A DNA stretch of 64,000 bases from Phymatolithon calcareum (taxonomy: Eukaryota > Rhodophyta > Florideophyceae > Hapalidiales): assembly GCA_977006965.1 (NCBI GenBank), contig OZ345357.1, positions 806,001-870,000 of the forward strand, given 5' to 3'. The translations under genes were made by a program, and so were the position numbers. A model generated the notes under the pieces. That model was given only the letters and a program-made list of their open reading frames with translations. It was not told the DNA's origin and searched no databases. Shown here in pieces: positions 55,828-64,000 of the stretch; the stretch's first letter is position 1; each line of letters starts with the position of its first letter.

Positions 55828-56131
55828 CTTCAAATTGTCATTACAGCTTGCATTTACAACAAGCCCTTACAGATAGCATTACAGTCATTACAGTACCGTA
55901 GTTTTCGATGCGTACTTACACCATGAAGGATCACCAAGGGAAAACCCTAGAGTCGCTGCTTACAGCTGCTTTAAAATACTTACAGATACTTACACTGTAA
56001 GCATTACAATTGATCCATTTCTTATATTGCCAAGTCATATTCTTTTTCTATAAAGGTCGCCGCGAAGCGGCGCCCTCGCGTGTTGCCAAGGAACAACCCG
56101 ACCACAGCCAGTGTGCCAACTTGTGCGTTTA
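55828..56131 (+). repeat. Left terminal inverted repeat
   Basis: 304 bp, matches the reverse complement of 57449-57851 apart from one large gap. Confidence 0.8.
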
Positions 56132-57448
56132 ACACTCCGCACGTGGGAAACTATCTCCATGACTGTCGAAGGTACCTTTTAGTAATTTCTTTCCCTTGTT
56201 AGTTATTGTTTCCCTTTATTGTTGTAGAGCCGAAGTTGACAAATGCTGATATACTACTGGCTCGTGTTACCGCCGGCGTCGTTCAAGACATGAAGCGGGG
56301 CAAGTATATAGTGGTCATTCTTCAGCCTTTGGTGTGTCTAGTCCGGTAGAGGAAGAAAGACAAGACAAAAGTAACTGCATGCCAAGCAAGGTTTGTGCTT
56401 GCGTGTCTACTCTCCTCCAAAATCACACTTGCACAACATTCGCGAATTAGTGGATTGCGCACTTGCTATTGCTACTGAGCACCTTCCCCTTACGTGGCGT
56501 GGCTTTGCCGCTTTTTCCGCGCGCCCACTTCAGCCGCGCGCCAAAGTTTTTTGGGCATTCTGCGCGACACGAAACGGTCAAAAACATTGAGAGCCCCTTT
56601 TTCGGACTCACCACCCAGCGCATTTACAGGCTCACCGCCCAAGTCCCAAATGGTCTTTTTAGGCCCTAATGGGTCTAATAATTGGCCTTAGAAGTGCACC
56701 CTTCGCCTTTTTCCCCCACACCCCTACACCCAACATTTACCAACCATCATCCCCCGCCCTGTGTGTGCACTAACCGCACACACCAAGGTAAACATCGCCA
56801 CCGTCGCGCGCTGGCCCACCCGGGGTCGGTGCGAAGCAGGAGCCCCAAGTCGTCGTCGGGCTCCTGTTTTTCTCGCGCTCGCCGTTCCGTCTCCGCTGCT
56901 GCTCTCTAGCGCCCACATCCTTGTCTGACGGGATCAAGAGGTCGGAGTCGCGTACTACGGAGGCTCCTGGGTACGTTCCGTTCGACCCAAAAGTGACCTG
57001 CCAAAGTGGCGAGTTTGCCTCAAGAACAAGTAAGTGTCTCTCTTCTGCTGCTGGATTCACCGTCACTCCGTTTGATTTGGAGTTGCACCCACTGCACTCG
57101 AAAATTAGCCAGCTGGCTCGTTGCTTACCTAACACGTAGTCGCGGAGCACTGTCAAATTACTAACACGCTTTCGTGGAGTGCTTGTACTTTGTTTTCTAA
57201 TTGCACCAGTGGACCCCTCGCCCAATAACCGCATCCTCCGCCGTATTCGGCGCCTTTCGGAGCTTGCATAGTCAGATTCTAGCTCCTCATTGCGGTCCCC
57301 CTCGTCGAATTATAACGCTTATTTGCGTTCTCCCTCATCAGAAATAAACACCATTCCCGCTGATTGGGTTCCTCCTCGGCCGTCCGAACGTACCACGCAA
57401 GATTTGAGGTGGATCGAAGCCCTGCGTGTCTGCGGGGTTGTTAATGGC

Positions 57449-57851
57449 AAAAGTTGGCACACTGGTTGTGGTCGGGTTGTTCCCTGGCAAAACGCCAAGA
57501 GCGCCGTGAAGCGGCGACCTTTATAGAAAAAGAATTGGATCAAAGATGACTTGGCAGTATGATAAATGGATCAATGGAATAATTCATCTGTCTATCATAC
57601 ATTTGATACTCAGTGTCAAATGTATGATAAAGAGGAGCTTCCTAGCCCGCCCCAGGCGCCGCTGTAATGCTTACAGTGTAAGTACATGTAAGCAAATGGA
57701 AAGCACCTGTAAGCTGTAAGCAGCGTTTCTAGGGTTTGCCCTTGGTGATCCTTCATGGTGTAAGTACGCATGGAAACCTACCGTACTGTAATAACTGTAA
57801 TGCTATCTGTAAGGGCTTGCTGTAAATGCAAACTGTAATGACAATTTGAAG
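57449..57851 (-). repeat. Right terminal inverted repeat
   Basis: 403 bp. It carries an insertion of ~100 bp relative to the left arm, centred on a hairpin (57593-57629). Confidence 0.8.
57593..57629. repeat. Hairpin, 18-bp arms, 1-nt centre, inside the right TIR
   Basis: Arms 57593-57610 and 57612-57629 are reverse complements with one mismatch around a single C. It lies in sequence missing from the left TIR, suggesting a small nested insertion. Confidence 0.8.
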
Positions 57852-57879
57852 AGAACTAGTATTATAGGAAATGGAGGGT

Positions 57880-58400
57880 GTAATAGTGGCGTTGGACGCC
57901 ACAGTGTCCGAAAACACCGCGAGCAGAATCCTCGCCGTCCGCTCCCCAGTCCTCCTCTTTCGCGTCCAGAGGAAAGTTTCGCCCGCAAATCACGCGCTGC
58001 TCGCCACAAAACACGCCTGTTGACGTCGACGCGAGCATCTCGTGTGGCCAAGAGACCGACCAAGGCCCTTGGTGTCCAGAGCAAGGCGATTTCCAAGAAA
58101 TCGAAGGATAGGCAGTCCAGGCTCCCTCCGTGTGACATCACGCCAAACAAGATCTACCAGGATCATGGTTGGTACATTTGTGGGTTCTGTATCGTTACCG
58201 TGCGTAAAGGACACCAGTTGGTGCAACACTGTCGAACTGCTACGCACCGTCACAACGAATCACACCCCCTCCTCCTGATATCCCCGACCGCTGTGACTGC
58301 GGTCATATCTTCACGCAAAATTTAAATCCACACTACTACATGAGGCACCTTGAGGGTAAAACGCACAAGAAAAGACTGGTCAAGAGTAACAAGTCGTCGT
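57880..58400 (+). pseudogene. Two-finger C2H2-like protein remnant with a frameshift
   Basis: A frame without any ATG encodes a basic N-part, then one finger (YICGFC followed by HQLVQHCRTATHR; about 58167-58255). A second finger (CDCGHIF, MRHLEGKTHKKR) follows at about 58290-58370 but in another frame. The two read as one protein if a base is missing in the C-rich run near 58262-58275. It may be a gag-like or host zinc-finger remnant. Confidence 0.4.
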
Positions 58401-58456
58401 AGATCGCTTTTAAATTAGGAACTATCAGTAGTTTAAACTCAGTTCCAAACCAAAAA

Positions 58457-58687
58457 ATGGCTGAAAACGGCTCAAGGGACGGCCTCCGACGTGGTGCCGT
58501 CAACATGACTGATGCCGACACTGAGGTGGACGATCTTATGAACTCCTTCTTTGAGACTCTGACTAGCCTCCCGAAGATCATTCAAGCATACAAAGAGACC
58601 ATGACTCGAGAGCTTATCGACGGAATGTCTATTAATATCAAGCTTAAACTTCGCAATTACCTTGTCAGTAAGGGTCGCACATTCTAG
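58457..58687 (+). other. Small ORF, 76 codons, upstream of the copia remnant
   Basis: This has an ATG start and an acidic/helical text (TDADTEVDDLMNSFFETL). There is no recognised domain. Together with the 103-codon ORF at 58706-59017 it may be leftover gag-side sequence of the retroelement that follows. Confidence 0.25.
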
Positions 58688-61636
58688 CCTGGTATACACG
58701 TCATTATGGCACTATACAGCCTTCTGCAACTGTCAACTGTTGTCCACGAGACACTGGCCCCGCCTGCAGAGCATCACGATCCGGACCAACTGTCCGTGGT
58801 TGCGGTCCCTGGGAACATAAATACGATCCATGACCACATAACAGGTACACAGGATATCCGCACTAATGGATCTGCACCAGATGACTGCATCGACGCTCTC
58901 ACTGTTGCTGTGGAGAATATTACCAGCTACTTGCAGTCCGCTGCCCACGGCCCTAATTCTGATCGTATGCCACACGGAATAACGGCGAAACTTCTCAAGC
59001 CTCGGGACACTTCCTGAGCTCGGCTCCTTCCGCTAGGACACCATATGGAGATACTAAAAGGCCTCATATTTGCCAAAAGATATACAACCGCTCTTCAAAA
59101 CAGTTCAGAGGCGCTGGTAATATCACTGAAATCTTATCCTCTTTCCACACGTCATTCGTTTCTAAGTGCAAGTCCCTTAGAATTACGACGGAAGAAGCTT
59201 TTGAAAATCTACACGTGATGTTCGTGCCAGACAGCCGTGCAAGTTTGTTCTAGCACTAAAGTGCCCTAAAAGCCGCAAGCACCCTCGAAGAAGCTTTCGA
59301 AATGCTTCAAGCTCGTTTCTGTCCTTGTCAACGTCGAGACCGTCTTATCGGTACATGGAATGACCTAAAATTCTAGGTCTTTACAAATAAACCAGGAGCT
59401 AAGACCTAGTCTCTCTAAATGATCTCGTGCAAACCGCGAAGCTTCTCCAGCTGCAGCTTGGTACGGCATACCAGGATGATCAGCACCTCCGCTACGTCAT
59501 TAAGAAAGCTTTTCGTAATCAACCATTCTTAGCATTCATTCCGCTTGCGCCCACCGCTACAGCAAGCGCTATGCAAGAGACCACCCCTCGTGCCATACAA
59601 GTAGTCGAAGACCAATAAGCTGCAGCCTCAAACGCAGCTCCCTCCAAGCCCACCGTTGCAGCAATGGGCCGCGAAACACTTTAAAACCAACGAAACATGG
59701 CACTTCGCCGCTATTGTGGTGGCAGAGATCGGCGGGTCTTCGTCACGGAGTAGTCCGGAAACGGTTGGCCGGGATGGCCGTGCAAGGCTCTAGCGAACAG
59801 TTTCTCCCGACGGAGGTTAGTGGCAAAGCAAAGAAAAACACACACACGGACTTGGGGTCCAATCGCAAGAAGACACCAACGTCCGTACTCAAACACAGGG
59901 GCGAGGGTACTAGGACCGAGGCTTGACCGACGGCGCAGAGTAGAGGTCGTACGCGAGGCCTTCCCTGAGGCGAAAGGACCGCGAAGGTTGGAACTGAATA
60001 CAGTCGATGTCGACCAAACACGGGTTTCCCCGTTTACTGAAGGCCGGCGGCGAAAGCCCGCCATATACTACTAAATAGGTCTTATCATACTACAACTAAT
60101 CCTGACAGGAGAGGCCGGCGAGGCCGAGGGCACTGGGTGTAAGCCCTTGAGGGCTGTAAAGGCCGCTGAAAACCAAGGCCTCTAGGCCGCTCATCCGTAC
60201 TACTACAGCTAAGGTGGCGACATGGCACGTTTCAGGACCAAGAACCCGTCTTGCCAAGACAGGAAGAAGGGCGGAAAGAACCCCATACGAAATGGATGCC
60301 CTTTGCTTTGCCGTCACTGCCAATCGGATTCGCACCTTATCCGCGATTGCGACAAGACCTCCCCAGTACTGAAAACATTCTGGGCATTGTTCGTTCTCTG
60401 CGTTGAGTTTGTCTCTACTAATGAAGACGATGTCGATCGTGCCCTAGACAGTATCTAGGATTTGGTTGGCTTTCAAAGACCAGTTCCCCCTTTCCGATGT
60501 TGAATCTGAAAGTGAAACATAACCAGCCGGAATACATTTCATTGATTCCGAGATGACCAGGCTAAGAGTGAAGTCTTATCCTCTCCGCAGCTACTTCTTT
60601 TCAATGCACTCGCAGATTCTCCTTACAGACACTCCCTTTTCTACTCAGAATCCGTAATCTACCCCTACAGTGTCTTCCATGCTGATCGCATCCAGATTCT
60701 GTTTACACAGTATGCCGGGGAGGCTGGCTTCGAAGGCATTTGTATGGACAACGGTGCACACAAAAGCGTTGCCGGTCTTTCTGCCTTCAAGCGATACTGT
60801 TCGCATGCTGACATGGATATGAACCTTACTGAATGCGAAGAAACGTTCAGAATGGGAAATGTCGTCCAAAATAGTCTTGGTTAAGCCTCTATGTGCATGC
60901 CAATTGACTTTAACGGACACTTCATCGAGTACACTACTGATGTTGTCGATGTCGATATACCCATCCTGTTCCGGCTCGACAAGACGAAAGAGCTCCAGTG
61001 GTATTTCAACGAGTTTACTAACGAGTTGTGCACTCAAAGCGATCAAAACCTCAGGTTGAACCTTTCCAACAAACTTGGTCACCTGCACCTACAGTGACCA
61101 GCTCATGTTGTCTTGTTTACGCGACAGGGGCTTCTCAAACTCTATCGTCGTTTTGTGGATCCATCAGCCGAAAAGCTTAACAACCTCCTTCACCGTGCCT
61201 CTCCAGAGGCCTTTACCTGAGGTACTCGTCGACTTTTGGAAGACATCACCGCCCACTGCATCTCTTGTGAACGCATGGCGCCCAAACCATTTGTCTTTCC
61301 AGTTAATATGCCCGACAGTATCGTCTTTACAATGAGATCTATTTGGAATTGGTATGGATATAAAAGCGCGATATAGCCACCTATTTCTCTGCCGCGTAAT
61401 TCGTCAGAGGTTAAAGTTCTGTTGACTTTTGGAATGTCTTCGTGGCGTGCTGGGTTAACGTCTAAGTTGGATTCCCAAACGTACTTAGCCATGATCAAGG
61501 ATCCCTCTTCAGTAGCGAACTTTTTACGACCTGCTGTGTTCAATTCGGAATTATTCTCAAACCGTTCCCTATAGAGTCACACAACTCCCTCGGTCTCGGT
61601 GAACGATACCATGCACCACTCCGCCGCATCTGCAAA

Positions 61637-61975
61637 ATGATTAAGGTAGAGTACCCAACACTACGTGATGATGTTCTTCACGCCTTAAACAATAAATCTG
61701 GACCCAATCTCTCGATACCCACTCTACTTGTGTTCGGGACAATGCCCAAGTTTCCACTTGGAAATATTGTGCACCTAGCACCTGATCAACGCGAACGTTT
61801 CTCTGCACTTGAATCCGCACGATGGCAGATGGAAAACATCTTTTGTGAGCAGCGCTATAAACTTGCTCTTCGAATGCGAACGGATCCCATATTCAGGGTT
61901 CCATCAGATGCCCACGTTCTAGTTTATCGTGAGAAACCTAAGGTTTCGGAAGGTCCTTTTACCCTGTTCAAGTAA
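61637..61975 (+). pseudogene. Copia integrase C-terminal fragment
   Basis: 112 codons (TLLVFGTMPKF, APDQRERFSALESARWQMEN, RVPSDAHVLVYREKPKVSEGPF) match the post-core region of copia integrases, including the final DAHVLVYREK block. It is functionally dead because the rest of the polyprotein is broken. Confidence 0.65.
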
Positions 61976-62320
61976 GACAACTATACGACTGCGTACGTTG
62001 ATGTGGACGGGACTATACCGCCCTTCTCAACCACATCAATGCAACCGTACTTACAGGAGATGGAAGCGAATAACTCTTGTACTAGTGCTGGAGCCGGGCC
62101 ATCTAGCCACCCTCAACCCACTTTGAATCACCCATAATCCCCTACACGCCCCAAAACGACATCCAGTCCCGACCCTACACTTCCAGATTTGATATCTAGC
62201 CCAAACCATTCGACAAATTCATCCCTGCCCATAGTTGTGGACATGGAATTTTATGGAGAAAATAGCACTACTAGTGAGGACTCTATCCCAGATCTTTCTC
62301 TCGGCCCTTTTCCAAGTCCT

Positions 62321-62785
62321 GAACCCAACCAAGATTCCGCACCATTTCCAATCGCCTCCCTACCTTATACGAGACTATTGACAACATCCGTCAAGGGTTA
62401 GGCCGCGAGAATGAACTTCTACCGACTCTCGCGACGGATGTTTGCTTTTATTGTAAACAACGCAGATGATCCCCGCTTCCGCGAAGCCGATAAAACTGAA
62501 ATCAAAGGCCTCCTCGACAGAGGGACGTACGTTGTTATCGATGAGAACGACGTTCCTCCCGGTGCTACTGTTCTCAAGACTCGCATAATGCACTCTATCA
62601 AGTTCGACATTGATGACCAGCCCATCTATAAGAGCCGACTTGTTATTCAAGGTCATTGCGATCTGGAGAAAGATTTAGTTATAAACGACGCATCGACTAT
62701 CCTCCGCTCTTCAGCCCCCTTCTAATCTCATTGAGCCTTGCGTATGACTTCAAGCTCTGGACTCGAAATGTTAAACAAGCTTTCG
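62321..62785 (+). repeat. RT-start region, plus-strand copy of an inverted pair
   Basis: 62321-62476 and 62663-62785 match the reverse complement of 63038-63319. The intervening 62477-62662 (start of the RT domain) is absent from the other copy. Confidence 0.85.
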
Positions 62786-62909
62786 ATCATGACTACCAAT
62801 TCACTCTTCTCTTTCTTAAAAAGAGACAAGGGTACATAATGGCCTGTACCATGTCTAGATCGACGACGTGATAGTTGCAATATGTCTGCTACCAGTAGCC
62901 GGGTAATTA

Positions 62910-63360
62910 GGCTAATCTGTAAAGTGGCTTGATCGCATGCATTAACCCTTGGTTCGGTTGGTCGATGAGGGATAGCAACGGAGGATATCTGGAAAGAAGC
63001 ACGTAAAACTCAGGATCAAGATTTGTATCGGACTGAACGAAAGCTTGTTTAACATTTCGAGTCCAGAGCTTGAAGTCATACGCAAGCCTCAATGAGATTA
63101 GAAGGAGGGCTGAAGAGCGGAGGATAGTCGATGCGTCGTTTATAACTAAATCTTTCTCCGGATCGCGGGGATCATCTGCGTTGTTTACGATAAAAGCAAA
63201 CATCCGTCGCGAGAGTCTGTAGAAGTTCATTCTCGCGGCCTAACCCTTGACGGATGTTGTCAAAAGTCTCGTAGGTCGGGAGGCGATTGGAAATTGGTGC
63301 GGAATCTTGGTTGGGTTCATTTTGTGGTGCATGGCACCCAGGACGGGATTCCAGGTTCAT
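62910..63360 (-). pseudogene. Inverted, internally deleted copy of the copia linker/RT start
   Basis: On the minus strand the frame reads MNFYRLSRRMFAFIVNNADD, then jumps across a ~186-bp deletion to PEKDLVINDASTI. It continues past the end of the plus copy with further RT text (DPEFYVLLSRYPP, LMHAIKPLYRL). Its RT part is therefore longer at the 3' side than the plus copy. Confidence 0.75.
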
Positions 63361-64000
63361 CGCTGATTGGCCAGGCTTCAGATTTCTTCGGCAGTGCTCC
63401 CGTTCGCGGGTATCATACTCTATCCCAAATTGGGATTACCCCATATTGATAGGGAGTCATTCTGCGTATACTTTAGATTTACAGTATGATAGTGCTAGTG
63501 ATCATAACCTTAATTTTCGGCATTATAGTGCCGCACGAGGGGAGTATATCCCCTAGCGGGCGACACACCTGGGTAAAGATCACCAAGTTGGGCTGCAGTG
63601 ATCGTGCATTCGTCCTTCCCCGGATCTGGGTAACCTTTGCATGAACATCCACTCCAGCCCCAGGTCCCCGGGCTTACGCTTCGACGCCGCTAGTCGAACG
63701 TTAGCCCGCTCGGGTTAGCACGACTCACCCTCAGCTCATTACGCTGAAGAGCTACCTCTAACCCCGTACCTGGGTCCACGAGTTTTACCCACGTGATCCC
63801 CCAACCAGTAGAGCTGTCAGCCCCCAGACTGGGATGGTTGCACTCTGGGCCACTACGCGCCTGTGCCAGCCCTACGCTACCAATTTCGAACCGCTCTGCT
63901 ACATATCCATGCTTTTGGGGTTTGCTTTGTAATCCCGACCTCAGACTTCACACACTGTAGCGCTACACACTTGTTGATGATTTGCTCGGGATCGGAAACG
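63361..64000. other. Unassigned GC-rich terminal stretch
   Basis: No ORF of note. Read on the minus strand, a GTAGCAGAGCGGTTC segment (about 63886-63900) looks vaguely like a tRNA or primer-binding-site sequence, but no tRNA fold could be completed. It could be an untranslated or LTR region of the inverted retroelement. Confidence 0.3.

Larger units (their letters stand above)
55828..57851. mobile_element. Non-autonomous DNA transposon with long TTACAG-rich terminal inverted repeats, ~2.0 kb
   Basis: The left arm (55828-56131) and right arm (57449-57851) are inverted copies starting CTTCAAATTGTCATTACAG. They match through CACCATGAAGGATCACC, the TTCTTTTTCTATAAAGGTCG block and an ACAACCCGACCACA block. 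The arms are packed with TTACAG/CTGTAA motifs (at least six in the left arm). The right arm has ~100 extra bp containing another hairpin. The interior (56132-57448) has no transposase, only overlapping short ORFs in GC-rich sequence. No target-site duplication was evident. Long subterminal repeat arrays recall Mutator-like elements, but the superfamily is undetermined. Confidence 0.75.
58706..62871 (+). mobile_element. Degenerate copia-type LTR retrotransposon (gag to RT start)
   Basis: Pieces occur in copia order on the plus strand, broken by many stops and frameshifts. They are gag (about 59040-59620, STLEEAFEMLQ, NDLVQTAKLLQLQLG), a CCHC zinc knuckle (60222-60458, LCRHCQSDSHLIRDC), an aspartic-protease-like ICMDNGAHKSVAG (near 60740), a GAG-pre-integrase region (near 61130-61330, DPSAEKLNNLLHRA, HCISCERMAPKP), an integrase tail (61637-61975) and the RT start (62411-62725, VPPGATVLKTR, YKSRLVIQGH). 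Further RT text (SLAYDFKLWTRNVKQAF) follows in another frame. Long terminal repeats were not found. Confidence 0.7.

Noticed and set aside
63880-63905. tRNA-like or primer-binding-site-like sequence on the minus strand
   Set aside because: No full cloverleaf or adjacent LTR end could be assembled from the flanks.

Overview
The window is nuclear DNA of a eukaryote. It carries genes interrupted by short GT-AG introns (42-221 nt), ribosomal protein eL30, the ribosome-biogenesis factor Noc2, the PP1 regulator SDS22, a Golgi/ER-type GH47 protein, and piggyBac, Helitron and copia-type elements. Few introns, closely spaced genes and abundant transposon debris fit a compact algal genome. A florideophyte red alga (Chondrus-like) is my best guess, but that is inference; no plastid or rRNA marker is present.

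Layout. 1-6800 is mobile-element territory: the 3' part of an LTR-retrotransposon integrase runs in from the left edge, followed by an apparently intact 2.6 kb piggyBac element. 6800-31600 is the gene-rich part: an SH3 protein, a pseudouridine-catabolism fusion (PsuG-PfkB), a fucosyltransferase-like membrane protein, an unknown spliced gene, a small secreted Cys-rich protein, a three-exon 2OG-Fe(II) oxygenase, SDS22 and NOC2 (divergent pair), eL30 and a complex I B12/NDUFB3-like subunit (divergent pair), a divergent GH47 protein, and a cyclopropane-fatty-acid-synthase-like methyltransferase. 31600-64000 is repeat-rich: a Helitron-type Rep/helicase with a C-terminal OTU domain and a premature TGA lies between two pairs of ~0.5 kb inverted repeats. 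One of those repeat pairs brackets a probable 2OG-Fe(II) dioxygenase ORF. Further right are a tandem 399-bp duplication, a spliced 328-codon gene of unknown function, a 2.0 kb element with long TTACAG-rich terminal inverted repeats, and a badly decayed copia-type element with an inverted copy of its own reverse-transcriptase start.

How the parts relate. The gene-rich block looks like ordinary housekeeping and secretory-pathway genes with no operon logic; two divergent promoter intervals (21233-21544 and 25093-25440) are the clearest regulatory spaces. The right half is best read as nested and rearranged transposons. The most interesting points are the transposon-linked dioxygenase (47355-48164), the OTU-bearing Helitron, the piggyBac ends (CTAG-flanked terminal repeats plus a repeated 16-bp palindrome), the catalytically degenerate GH47 protein, and three snap-back hairpins that each have a single-base centre.
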